Shown here: piece after piece, positions 8,393-16,800 of the stretch
Layout of the letters: every line of letters begins with the position of its first letter
How positions within the stretch are numbered: position 1 is the first letter of the stretch
Source of the DNA: Sphingobium abikonense NBRC 16140
GTDB taxonomy: Bacteria > Pseudomonadota > Alphaproteobacteria > Sphingomonadales > Sphingomonadaceae
Direction of reading: 5' to 3'
NCBI RefSeq assembly: GCF_001598335.1
Contig: NZ_BCYT01000003.1
Coordinates: 1-64,000, forward strand
DNA length: 64,000 nt
Notes under the pieces: model-generated
Told to the model about the DNA's origin: nothing
The model's database searches: none
The model's input: the letters and a program-made list of their open reading frames with translations, nothing else
Position numbers and translations under genes: made by a program

Positions 8393-9547
8393 TCAGGCGA
8401 GCTGGTCCGCGAAGCCTTCGTAATATTCGGCGGTGTTGATGAGCTCGATGATCGGGTTTTCCAGCGGCGAGGCCGGGGTGTATTTGATGCTGATCGTCGG
8501 CCGACCGGCGGCCAGCTGGACCGAACCGTTCTTTGCCGGGTCATAATAGGCGAGCGCGCCGATGATGCGCCCTTCCACCACCAGCTGGCGCAGCTGGGCG
8601 TTGATGGTTTCGAGCACGTCCTTGATGAGGCCGACCGTCATAGGCTGATCCATGAACGGGCCGAGCGCGGTGACGATCATGTCCTGCAGGGCATGGCTGG
8701 TCCGCACGGCGCTTTCGAAGCTGAACTCGGGGTGATCATCGCCGGCGCAGGTGCGATTGCCCCAGAAACGGAAGCCTTCGTTGCGAATGAGCGTCGTGAT
8801 CTGGGCATCGTTGAGCAGGCCGGCGGGGGTCGATGCATCCTGCAGGTCGAAATGGACGTCCTTGGTGAGCTTGGTGATGCCGCCGATCGTCACGTTGCTG
8901 ATCGTCTTGTGCCAGCCCTGCTGTTCATCGATCATGGCGCGCAGGCCAAGGGCGCGGGCGATCGCGTCGCCAGCGAAGACAGGCGAGCTATCGGGCCAGA
9001 TCAGCATCAGTTCGCGGTCCCCGAAGTTTTCCCGGTAGGTGATTGCCTCCGCAACGTCGTCGCCGATCGCGGCGGCATAGACCATGGCGCGCAGCTTCTT
9101 CGCCGCGACGATCAGTTCGGCCGTCACTTCCTGGCTATCGAGGCCGGGAGCGCCAAGGATGCGCGGACGCACGCCCAAGGTTCCCTGCGACGCCAGCAGC
9201 GCCTGAATTCCCGTATAGCTGTTGCCGTCGGTCGCACCAATGACATTGGCGTCGGTCGCGGCCTGGTCGGCCCCTTCCTCGACACGCACCACGACGATGA
9301 TGGGGCTTCCCTGGTCGCCGATGGCCTCAAGCGCGGCCTTGAGCGTGCCGCCCGTGCCCGCATTGCCGGCCGCGACATCGGCGTCCGTCACCAGGACGGG
9401 CGTGTTGAGCGGGAAAGCAGCGTTCAAGGCTGCGGCAGGTTCGCCGACGGCTGCTGTCGCCGTTGCGATCAGGCCGATGACGGCCAGGCTGGACTGGCGG
9501 ATTGCGCGGGCGCCGGTAGTGGTTTCGGTGATGGTAATGCCGTGCAT
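8393..9547 (-). CDS. Phage tail sheath protein (P2 FI-like)
   Basis: 384 residues, ATG at 9547 with AAGGA 7 bases upstream. Sheath family signs: MHGITITETTTGARAIRQ start, VVVRVEEG strand, GIQALLASQGTLGVRPRILGAPG, and the C-terminal LRQLVVEGRIIGALAYYDPAKN...ISIKYTPASPLENPIIE. Length matches P2 FI (about 396). Shows that this is a contractile (myovirus) tail. Confidence 0.95.
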   Translation of the reverse strand: MHGITITETTTGARAIRQSSLAVIGLIATATAAVGEPAAALNAAFPLNTPVLVTDADVAAGNAGTGGTLKAALEAIGDQGSPIIVVVRVEEGADQAATDANVIGATDGNSYTGIQALLASQGTLGVRPRILGAPGLDSQEVTAELIVAAKKLRAMVYAAAIGDDVAEAITYRENFGDRELMLIWPDSSPVFAGDAIARALGLRAMIDEQQGWHKTISNVTIGGITKLTKDVHFDLQDASTPAGLLNDAQITTLIRNEGFRFWGNRTCAGDDHPEFSFESAVRTSHALQDMIVTALGPFMDQPMTVGLIKDVLETINAQLRQLVVEGRIIGALAYYDPAKNGSVQLAAGRPTISIKYTPASPLENPIIELINTAEYYEGFADQLA

Positions 9548-9557
9548 GGCGGTTCCT

Positions 9558-9920
9558 TCAGCTGGCGATGGTGGCGGGAAGCGGGATCGAAAGGGTGGTG
9601 CGGGTGCCGGTGGCGTGCTGATCAGTGCGGGTGCCGATGATGTTGATGGTGAGCGAGCCCAGCGCGACCGCGCCGGTCAGGGACACGCGCTCGATACGGA
9701 TGCGCGGTTCCCAACGGCGCAAGGCGACGGCGGTCGCGGCGCGCAGCAACATGGTGGTGGCGGCATTGATGGGCTGATCGATCAGGTCGAAGATGAGCGA
9801 GCCATAGTCGCGCAGCATCAGCCGGCTTCCCAAGGGGGTGCCGAGAATGTCAGCGATCGACTGGACCAGATGATCCGTGTCCGCGTTCGCCTTGCCGGTT
9901 GTGACGTGCATCCCGTTCAT
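9558..9920 (-). CDS. Baseplate assembly protein W (gp25-like)
   Basis: 120 residues of the GPW/gp25 family: HLVQSIADILGTPLGSRLMLRDYGSLIFDLID followed by ALRRWEPRIRIERVSL. Gp25-like proteins form the baseplate wedge that triggers sheath contraction. Start ATG at 9920, or an in-frame ATG at 9911; neither has a clear ribosome site. First gene of the W-FI-FII-E-T-U-D unit, with the 19-bp dyad 50 bases upstream and a GGCGCC-TTC-GGCGCC hairpin (9934-9948) in the presumed leader. Confidence 0.92.
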   Translation of the reverse strand: MNGMHVTTGKANADTDHLVQSIADILGTPLGSRLMLRDYGSLIFDLIDQPINAATTMLLRAATAVALRRWEPRIRIERVSLTGAVALGSLTINIIGTRTDQHATGTRTTLSIPLPATIAS

Positions 9921-9969
9921 GACGGGGATCGATGGCGCCTTCGGCGCCCTGTTAGCCAGTGGGTGCGCT

Positions 9970-9988
9970 GGTAGCGGGCGGTGCTACC
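9970..9988 (-). promoter_or_regulatory. 19-bp dyad upstream of the W-FI-FII-E-T-U-D unit
   Basis: GGTAGCGGGCGGTGCTACC, an imperfect palindrome with GGTAGC/GCTACC arms, 50 bases upstream of gene W and between it and the nuclease gene. Near-identical 19-mers lie in front of the lysis/V unit (12593), the J unit (21752) and the divergent O/P genes (27573). Late promoters of P2 carry an Ogr-binding dyad at about -55, so an activator site is the likely role. Confidence 0.6.
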
Positions 9989-9991
9989 GAC

Positions 9992-10339
9992 CTAGCGCCA
10001 AGGTCGGGCCAATCCCTGGGCGATCAGATATTCGCCAGCGTCGCGGCCGCGCACGCTGATCGTTGCAATGGTGCGGCCGTAACGATCCTTGCCCGACCGA
10101 TGGATCTTCGCCTTCCCGCCGGCGAGGAACGCGGCAAGCGCATCGCGGCTGCGGATGGCCAGATCATAGTCGCACCATCCGTTGCGCCGACGGTCGCGGC
10201 ACTTCGGGCTGTTCCGCATTTCCGGCGCGTCGATATTGGCGATACGGATCCGCTCGCCCCCGCATGTCCGGATGGTATCGCCGTCATGGACGGGGCCGAC
10301 GCACAAGCTAGCTGCGGCAAGGATGGCGAGGATGGGCAT
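9992..10339 (-). CDS. Exported thermonuclease-like (SNase) protein inside the baseplate genes
   Basis: 115 residues from ATG at 10339 (AGGCGG about 6 bases upstream); a longer TTG-start form is possible but less likely. An N-terminal hydrophobic leader (residues 2-15) with a possible lipobox-like ASLC is followed directly by a staphylococcal-nuclease fold. Catalytic residues are in place: D21 (HDGDTIR), R32, D37 and E40 (RIRIANIDAPE), R86/R89 (DRYGRT). Predicted Ca2+-dependent DNA/RNA cleavage, probably in the periplasm or at the cell surface. It sits between V and W, where P2 has no gene, so it is an inserted cargo gene. Pairs of Cys (13, 47, 56) may allow a disulfide. Confidence 0.8.
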   Translation of the reverse strand: MPILAILAAASLCVGPVHDGDTIRTCGGERIRIANIDAPEMRNSPKCRDRRRNGWCDYDLAIRSRDALAAFLAGGKAKIHRSGKDRYGRTIATISVRGRDAGEYLIAQGLARPWR

Positions 10340-10390
10340 GAATAGCCGCCTAGCGGTGTTTTCGGTCGATGGCAAAGGGGCGGGGGATGA

Positions 10391-10972
10391 TCAAAGAGGC
10401 TCGCCGGTCTGGGCACCGCCCGCCTGCACATTGCCGTGCTTATGCGATTTCAGGCTGATACCATCGGCCGTCACGTCTTCGCTTGCATCCATGCGACCGG
10501 CGAGCGTCACATCCCCCTCAATTCGCACGTCCGCCCTGATCGTCAGGCCGCCGGGGGCCTCGACCAGCGCCGTCGCGCCGTCGGGGAGGATGGCGGTAAG
10601 GCTATGGCTTTCGGGATCATATCCAACCTTCGCGCCATCGGCATATTCGATCAGTTCGGCCAGGGTGGATCCGGGGGGCGGGAATGCATCCTGCCATATC
10701 CCGACCAGGGCGACGGCACCGGCCAGCTGGCCATCGGGCGCGAGAATGATCGCCTGTTCGCCGATCGTCGGAGGCGACCAGATGCGCGTCCTTCCAGCGC
10801 GCGGGGCCAGCCAGCGGATCGGCGGGGTTTCGGCTTCGGCATCGTCGTCCGGGTCGCCATAGCGGACCGTGCAGGTTGCCGCCGCCAGATCGACAGTCGC
10901 GACAGTGCCCAGGCGAATAAGCTCCGACAGGTCGGCGGGGATGTCTTCCTGTTGCTTCACCGGATCGGGCAC
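10391..10972 (-). CDS. Baseplate assembly protein V (P2 gpV-like tail spike)
   Basis: 193 residues, GTG at 10972. N-terminal OB-fold region (LIRLGTVATVDLAAATCTVRYG, then PRAGRTRIWSPPTIGEQ), then a beta-helix stem of alternating Gly/Val repeats (LTIRADVRIEGDVTLAG), then the apex motif SHKHGNV. The H-x-H at the tip binds iron in the trimeric P2 spike. Its start overlaps the end of the small lipoprotein gene (10957-10972). V and W are separated here only by the nuclease gene. Confidence 0.92.
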   Translation of the reverse strand: MPDPVKQQEDIPADLSELIRLGTVATVDLAAATCTVRYGDPDDDAEAETPPIRWLAPRAGRTRIWSPPTIGEQAIILAPDGQLAGAVALVGIWQDAFPPPGSTLAELIEYADGAKVGYDPESHSLTAILPDGATALVEAPGGLTIRADVRIEGDVTLAGRMDASEDVTADGISLKSHKHGNVQAGGAQTGEPL

Positions 10973-11094
10973 ACACGGTCGATGGTGCGGATGGTCAATT
11001 GCGCCGCGCTGCGGACGGCTTGGGCGTTCTCACAGGATATGGCCGGCATGGATTTGCATCCCGCGAGTAGAAGAAGCGGCAACAGGCGGATCAT
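10957..11094 (-). CDS. Small lipoprotein, probable outer-membrane spanin (Rz1-type)
   Basis: 45 residues (MIRLLPLLLLAGCKSMPAIS at the start). Short signal peptide with a perfect lipobox LLAG-C, C13 being the lipidated residue. Start ATG overlaps the holin stop (ATGA) and the stop overlaps gene V. Position straight after holin and endolysin suggests the outer-membrane half of a spanin pair. Mature part has Cys21 and Cys42, which could form a disulfide. It is unusually short on Pro compared with lambda Rz1. Confidence 0.7.
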   Translation of the reverse strand: MIRLLPLLLLAGCKSMPAISCENAQAVRSAAQLTIRTIDRVCPIR

Positions 11095-11396
11095 CGGCCG
11101 ATCTCTCGCATGTTCACCGGGTCGTTTGGCCGCCCGCTGGCCTGCTGCGTTGCGATGCGCTCCGCCGCGTGATTTTGCATGAAGAAGAAGCCCACCACCG
11201 AGTTGAGCAGGCCGGTGATGATGATGCCGCTGGCGATCGTCTTAAAGAAATCGTCGCGACGAAGGTCGGGATATTCCTTGATCATCCAAAGGATCATGAC
11301 TGACAGAAGGACCATGGAGGCACCGACCAGACCGCGACCGCTGGGCCAGCCCGGCAGCTTGTCGATCTGGCGATCAAGAAACTGCCAAATGTTCAT
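11091..11396 (-). CDS. Small membrane protein, probable holin
   Basis: 101 residues. Two hydrophobic segments (about 22-40, RGLVGASMVLLSVMILWMI, and about 52-75, FFKTIASGIIITGLLNSVVGFFFM) separated by a charged loop, then a polar tail. Start ATG overlaps the endolysin stop (ATGA). The gene arrangement endolysin-holin-lipoprotein makes a lysis role likely; the family itself was not recognised by name. Confidence 0.65.
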   Translation of the reverse strand: MNIWQFLDRQIDKLPGWPSGRGLVGASMVLLSVMILWMIKEYPDLRRDDFFKTIASGIIITGLLNSVVGFFFMQNHAAERIATQQASGRPNDPVNMREIGR

Positions 11397-12115
11397 CGTG
11401 CCCACTCGCCCGTCCTGCCCTTCAGCCACAACAGAAACTGCGCGACGGTCTTGTCCTTGAGAATGGAAGGGTTCGCGCGCGTGGCGGAGGATCCGGCGAT
11501 CAGGTCGGCGCGCGCATCCAGATCGGCGCCAATGACGGCGGCGGCGGTCAAGGGGCCGAAGAAGTGGGCGGCATATAGCGAGGCCTTGTTGATCGGGATA
11601 CCGCGCTTTTGGAGATAGGCCGCGTTTTTGCGGGTGAACGACTTTGCCCGTTCGGTCTGTTCGTCGATTGAGGGTTTGAGCCCGCCGAATGCTTGCGTCA
11701 TATCGCCGCCCCATTTCCCTCCTTCGGCAAGCCAAGTCGAGCGAATGAACTGGTAGAGCCCTGACGCGCTGGAGGTGGTTGCCTTGATATAGGGGCGGTT
11801 GGTGCTTTCAATTTTCGCGAGCATTGGCCAGTAGGCGTCAGGAATGCCGATCGCCGGGACGGTCTGGGCCGGGGCGATACGGTCCAGCTTGGCCAACGTG
11901 TCGCGGCCAGCCCAGCCATCGATCGCAAGACCGTGAAGCGCTTGGAAGAAGCGGACGAAGGCGTCATCATCCAGCGGGAACGCATGGACCTTGGCAGTGC
12001 CCGGCGCATTTTCCTTCGCTTTCGCGATGGTGATCGGACCAGCGACGCCGTCCTGTTTCAGGCCAAAACGCGATTGAAACAGGATGACAAATGCGTTGTC
12101 GGAGATGGTGCTCAT
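11393..12115 (-). CDS. Endolysin: two peptidoglycan-binding repeats plus lytic transglycosylase-like domain
   Basis: 240 residues. The first 80 hold two short peptidoglycan-binding-like repeats (LFQSRFGLKQDGVAGPITIAKA and FFQALHGLAIDGWAGRDTLAKL). From about 95 it resembles a lysozyme/transglycosylase fold: catalytic-type Glu in AKIESTNRPYIKATTSSASGLYQFIRSTW, with the SASGLYQF pattern of soluble transglycosylases. No signal peptide, so export depends on the neighbouring holin. Overlaps both neighbours by ATGA. Confidence 0.85.
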   Translation of the reverse strand: MSTISDNAFVILFQSRFGLKQDGVAGPITIAKAKENAPGTAKVHAFPLDDDAFVRFFQALHGLAIDGWAGRDTLAKLDRIAPAQTVPAIGIPDAYWPMLAKIESTNRPYIKATTSSASGLYQFIRSTWLAEGGKWGGDMTQAFGGLKPSIDEQTERAKSFTRKNAAYLQKRGIPINKASLYAAHFFGPLTAAAVIGADLDARADLIAGSSATRANPSILKDKTVAQFLLWLKGRTGEWAR

Positions 12116-12474
12116 CCAATTTCTCCCAATTTTGCTTCCATGTCGTGGGGGACGTGCAGGTGGAGCGGGAAGGCATCGCCCAGGATTCCGCGCACCTGCA
12201 GCAGCTCGGGGCTGTGGGGGTCGGAGCGGTATTCCTTGGCGACCAGGATGTTCACCGCCACGGTCAGGCGCGTGATCTTTTCCTCGAGCTGATCGACGCG
12301 AAGGTTAAGCGCTTGCACCTTGGCTGATTCTTCCCCCTGCAATTTTGCTTCACGTTCCAGCCGTCGTTCATCTCGCTTGCCCCACCATTCGATGAACCAG
12401 CGCGCGCCCGCCCCCAGGCCGAACAGCCCGCCGCCGCCCAGCAGCCATTGGGCCGTGGAGGGTTCGTCCGACAT
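12112..12474 (-). CDS. Membrane-anchored coiled-coil protein of the lysis cassette
   Basis: 120 residues. One short hydrophobic stretch (about 9-25, QWLLGGGGLFGLGAGARWF), then a charged helix with heptad pattern (KRDERRLEREAKLQGEESAKVQALNLRVDQLEEKI split over 33-67), then a polar C-terminus. Topology fits an inner-membrane spanin subunit or phage holin-associated protein; not recognised as a named family. ATGA overlap with the endolysin. A 13-codon open frame with its own AGGG site (about 12480-12518) precedes it and may be a leader. Confidence 0.55.
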   Translation of the reverse strand: MSDEPSTAQWLLGGGGLFGLGAGARWFIEWWGKRDERRLEREAKLQGEESAKVQALNLRVDQLEEKITRLTVAVNILVAKEYRSDPHSPELLQVRGILGDAFPLHLHVPHDMEAKLGEIG

Positions 12475-12587
12475 GATCAGGTGATTCCGGCGGCATGAGA
12501 GCCGGTGGCGATATGCATGCGTCCCTCCGGGCTGCGGCCAAGTGTTTGGACGGGCATGACAAGCTGGCGCGCGCGCGCGAAGGGCGC

Positions 12588-12616
12588 GACGGGGTAGAAG
12601 CCACTGCTACCCCGTC
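12588..12616 (-). promoter_or_regulatory. Extended dyad upstream of the lysis/V unit
   Basis: Core 19-mer GGTAGAAGCCACTGCTACC at 12593-12611 lies inside a longer perfect inverted repeat with 10-bp arms (GACGGGGTAG / CTACCCCGTC). Located between the divergent 76-residue gene and the lysis cassette, about 115 bases from the latter. The downstream GC-rich run cgcgcgcgcgaag matches the one next to the J-unit dyad at 21752, so the two regions look like copies of one promoter. It could also fold as a terminator-like stem, but no T run follows. Confidence 0.6.
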
Positions 12617-12694
12617 CCACTAGCTTGTTGGGCCAAGCCGACTTAAACGACCGCAACATGCAACAAATGAGATCTGGCGATCAGGAGACTTGAG

Positions 12695-12925
12695 ATGAGC
12701 TTTAGCGCTTACCTGAGGCTGGAGGATGACGACACCGACTGGTTTGATGGCATCGTCGATTTCCCAGTCATGCCTGCGGTAGGGACAATTGTTCGAGTAA
12801 TCGATCGCAACGCGAACCTTCGGGAATGGTCAGTAAGAAAGGTGATAATCGAAGGGCGGCGGCAATCATCGGAATCGCCTTTCAAGCCAGCCCTACGGAT
12901 CATGCTGATTTGCTCCGGTGATTAA
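12695..12925 (+). CDS. Small hypothetical protein on the opposite strand of the late genes
   Basis: 76 residues, acidic N-terminus (LEDDDTDWFDGIVDFPVMP) and basic middle; looks like a small beta-barrel. AGGAG ribosome site 8 bases before ATG. Lower GC than its neighbours and transcribed against the late operon, the usual pattern of a phage moron expressed from the prophage state. Function unknown. Confidence 0.65.
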   Translation: MSFSAYLRLEDDDTDWFDGIVDFPVMPAVGTIVRVIDRNANLREWSVRKVIIEGRRQSSESPFKPALRIMLICSGD

Positions 12926-12979
12926 AGTGAAAGGAACAGGGTGGTCCACAAAACTAGAGACCACCCTCCCGCATGTTTA

Positions 12980-13810
12980 TTATGCCAAACCGAAGTCTGC
13001 CCCATAATCGCTGGCGATGTCGGCCAGCAGATCGGCGCGGAGCATATCCTTGTCAGCGCTCACCAACTGTTCGTCACAGATGAAGATTTCGGCCATGTCG
13101 CCCAGGAACATTTGCGTGCCGGCGACGCCCGCAATATTGAACTTGCCGCCGATCGCCACCTGCCGGCCCGGGCCGGCGGGTTCCAATATGTTGTTCGTGG
13201 CCCAGGCGCGCGGCAGGACTGAATTACATCCTACCATGGGCGTCTTCGTCGCCGGATCATAGCTGGCCCAGACGAGGTAGCATTTGCCGGCTTCGAACGT
13301 GCCGCCACTGGTTTGCTGCGCGGCGACATTGCCATGGGTCAGGCAGAGCGCATTGTTGAGCATGAAGAACTGCACGTCGATATCGCTGGTGTCGACGCCG
13401 CTCGCGAAGAAGGTGTAGGGCGTGCCGGCCAGCGCCACGCCTGCCCCCCATTTGATGACGGCCGCAAAGAAATAGCCCTTGGTGATGTCCAGTTCGAAGC
13501 CCTGGACATGCAGCGGCAGTTCGGGCGCTGTCGTCGTGCCACCAGGGAATTTGATGACCGGCTTGGCGTCGCCGGTCATGCCGTTGCCGACGATGATCGC
13601 ATCGTCGCTGGCAAAGCCCATATGGCCCTTGCGGCCCGCGATGCGCAGCGCCTTGCCTGATCGGCGGACATTGCCGTCCGCCGGCTTCAGCCAGACCTTG
13701 AGCGCATCATAGGACAGCAGCCGACGATCGCGGTCGGTCAGGCTGTAGGTCGGCCGCGCCGGCATGTTCGGCATGGCGAAGGGAACGCGGGTGATGGCGG
13801 ATACGGCCAT
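12980..13810 (-). CDS. Probable tail-fibre accessory protein, concanavalin-like fold
   Basis: 276 residues, ATG at 13810 with GGAGG 8 bases upstream. The C-terminal two thirds look like a LamG/concanavalin beta-sandwich (YLVWASYDPATKTPMVGCN, then IGGKFNIAG...MFLGDMAEIFICDEQL). This kind of domain binds sugars. The gene follows the giant fibre gene with only a few bases between, so a role as a receptor-binding or capping subunit of the fibre is plausible. Not recognised by family name. Confidence 0.6.
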   Translation of the reverse strand: MAVSAITRVPFAMPNMPARPTYSLTDRDRRLLSYDALKVWLKPADGNVRRSGKALRIAGRKGHMGFASDDAIIVGNGMTGDAKPVIKFPGGTTTAPELPLHVQGFELDITKGYFFAAVIKWGAGVALAGTPYTFFASGVDTSDIDVQFFMLNNALCLTHGNVAAQQTSGGTFEAGKCYLVWASYDPATKTPMVGCNSVLPRAWATNNILEPAGPGRQVAIGGKFNIAGVAGTQMFLGDMAEIFICDEQLVSADKDMLRADLLADIASDYGADFGLA

Positions 13811-13813
13811 GAT

Positions 13814-16800
13814 TTATGCCTCCTGTGTTGCGGCAAGGGTCTGGATGGTGGCGAAGATGTCGAGCGGTCGGCCGTCGATCAGGCTGTAGCGTCGCCAGTC
13901 GGCGCGCTTGAAGACGGTGCGCTGCCCGCCATCGAAGCCCTGGGTCAGCGCCGACGCCATGGCCTGGTTGCCATAACCCATGCGCGCGGTTTCGACCGCG
14001 CCGGCGGGGATCGCGGCCGACATGCTGCCGACGATCCGGGTCGGGTTGGTTTCGTCGATCAGCGCGGTGGACAGGGTGACGGTGGTGCCAGCGCTGTTGC
14101 TGTGCGACAGGCCGCCATTGCCGCTGGTCAGGCTGATCGTTTCCGCGTCGCGCGTGACGGGATGATTCATGGTGACGGTCATCTTCGACCCGCCCCATGT
14201 CGCCGACTGCATCATCAGCGCGGCGGTTTCGCCGCGGATCAGCCAGTCCGCCATCGCTTCACCCGACAGCGCCCCGCGCCATGTTTCTTCGGGCGCCTTG
14301 TAGTGGATGGTGTCGCCGTCGAAATCGGTGAAATAATGCGGCGGCAGGATATGGATGTCCGCATTGTTCCGCGCCAGCTCGACCTGCGCCAGGCCGGAAT
14401 AGGCAGGTTCGGCATAGGGGCCACGCGCCTGGATCGTCTGATGATAGAAAAGCTGCGGCGCGGCGGCCTGGGCCGTGCGCGACGTGATGTCGCCCTTCAT
14501 GATCGCCCATGCGGCCTCGACCTGGGCGCGATAATTGGCGTTGCTCCAGTCGGCCTCGCCCTGGTCGATCAGCAAATGCACTTCAAGCGCCACGCCCTTG
14601 GCGTTGGCGATCGCCTTGGCGGTGTCGATCGAGGCGAGCGCATTGTGCCAGGGTTGCATCCGGTTGGTGCCGTCATGGATCAGCTGCGCGAAGGAGCGCG
14701 ATCCGAAACCGAAGCTGGCGGCCGCCAGATAGACCGACCCGTCATAGCCGTTGGGGCCGTTCAAATGGGTGGCGAGCGCGGTGACGAAGCTTTCGCGCGT
14801 CCATCCGCCCTTCACATCGGCCCCGTCCTGACCCAGACCTTCGCGCATGGGGACAAAGGAGGCGATGCGCGCCGCGTCGATCGGGATGGTGCTCGCTTCC
14901 ACCCCGCCGACGATCGCGTCGCCGTCCAGAATGCCCTGGTGCGGGATGGTGCCCCCATTCCATGTGAGCAGGCGCGAGGCGAACGCGGCCTTGCGGATGG
15001 GCATGGCGGTGCGGATCGTCTGCGGCCCGGTGATGCCGGTCGGATTGTAGCCATAGGAACCGGCTGCGACGCTGTTGGACTGGCCGATGACGACGATGTA
15101 GACGATCTTCTGTGGCGCGGCCGTCGCCGGCTCGCTGACATGCCAATGCGCATGGCGCACCTTGTGCCGGTCGCGGATCGGGTCGGTATCGTTGCAGCTG
15201 ATGCGCACGAAGCCGGGCTTGGTGCCATCTGGCCGTTGGATGACCTGAAAGCCCGTCACGCCATATTGGCTGAAGGTCAGCTGGCGCTTCATCCGGGTCG
15301 GCCCCTTGGGACTGTCGACCAGCGCCCACAGCTGAGGCACCTTGTTATGGTCGCCCTGGATCGACAGGCCGTCCAGCACCTGGGGATGCAGGCGGATGCG
15401 CTGCCCCGGCTCATAGCCGGCGAGCGGTTGGCCCGCTTCGTCCCATTCGGTGACGCGCAGGAAGTCGAAGTCGCTGGTCGGTGGTGCGCCCAGCATTTCG
15501 CCATAGTCCGCGACGATCCGGCGATCGAACAGATCGAAGGACAGCATCGGTTGCCCGCCCTGCGCACGCATGAGTGGAATGCGACCGTTGGCGACCAGGC
15601 CGGCGCCACCGTCCAGCTGCAGATTGTGCAGGCTGACCTTGCCGGTGACGGGGTCGAGATAGAAGAACGCGCCATTGGCATCTTCGGCCAGGATCAGCTT
15701 GCCATCCATCATGTGCGCCGGCGTGACGCGCGGCGTGGCATAATCACGTGCGGCGACCCGGCGGCGATCGATATTTTCTGTTTCAAGCGCGGCGCGCGCC
15801 TGGTTGGCGGCGGTATCGACCGCAACCGTCCAGAGCCCGTTGCCCAGCGAAGGGCGCACGACGCGCAGGATGCCGACGCCCGCCCCTGCGTTCGACCGGA
15901 CATAGCCTGGCCGTTCGGGATCGATGGTGAAGGTGGTGTTGAGCTCCGGGCTTGCGCCGTCGCTGCGCAACAGGTCTGTCGTCGGCAACCAGCCGGCTGT
16001 CTTGACGCGGCCATAGGCATTGGGGCGGATGTCCTCCCAGGCAATGCCCGCAAAGGCGCTGGGCTGATCGGCGGCGGTCATCGGCCGCACGGACAGCGCG
16101 CCGCGCGTGTCATGCGCCAGCGCCATGCCCATGAGTATGGTGGAGCCGGACCGGTTTTGCAGCTGCTGTTCTTCGTCGGCAAAGAAGGGGCGATAGCGGC
16201 CTTCAACGTCATATTCCGCCGCCACGGCATGGCCATCCAGCGCCGCATTGATGACCTGCAGCACCTGCCAGTTGGTCCATCCGCGATAGTCCTGATCGAA
16301 GGTGATGACGATCGTCGTCTCGCTGGCCAGACCGCGATCGAGCGTGACGGTCATTTGCTTGGGCGTGGCCGTGCAATCGCCCAGGCGCTTGCCCAGCGCG
16401 GTGATGAGGATGTTGCGGTTGGGGCCGACACCGATCGTTTCCTGCACGCAGCCCCAGCTACGCGCGGAGCCGGACAAGCCGACGTCGCCGGCGGTCTCGA
16501 TAAAGGGGCGCGTCGAAATCGCGTCGGCGGCCGTGCCGCTGACTTCCACCCGCGAGCCCACCGCCATGGTGCTGGAAACGATGCGAAGCGCGCGCGACCA
16601 GCTGTCAGAGCGGAAAGCCGCCGGCGTATTGCCGCTGCCGCGGAGATCCCATTCGCGCCGATCGGCGGGCTGATCCTCGATTGCGGTCGGATACCAGGGC
16701 GAAACCGTCATGCTGATTTCGCCCGACAGGCTAGAGCCTTCGAGCACATAGCGGTCCATCAGCCGTGACCCGACGCTTTCCAGGCGCAGCGCCCAATAGC

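Noticed and set aside
14102-16768. 888-codon open frame on + opposite the giant fibre gene
   Set aside because: Antisense shadow caused by high GC; low-complexity Arg/Gly/Ala protein, no domain, while the minus frame has clear fibre and esterase motifs.
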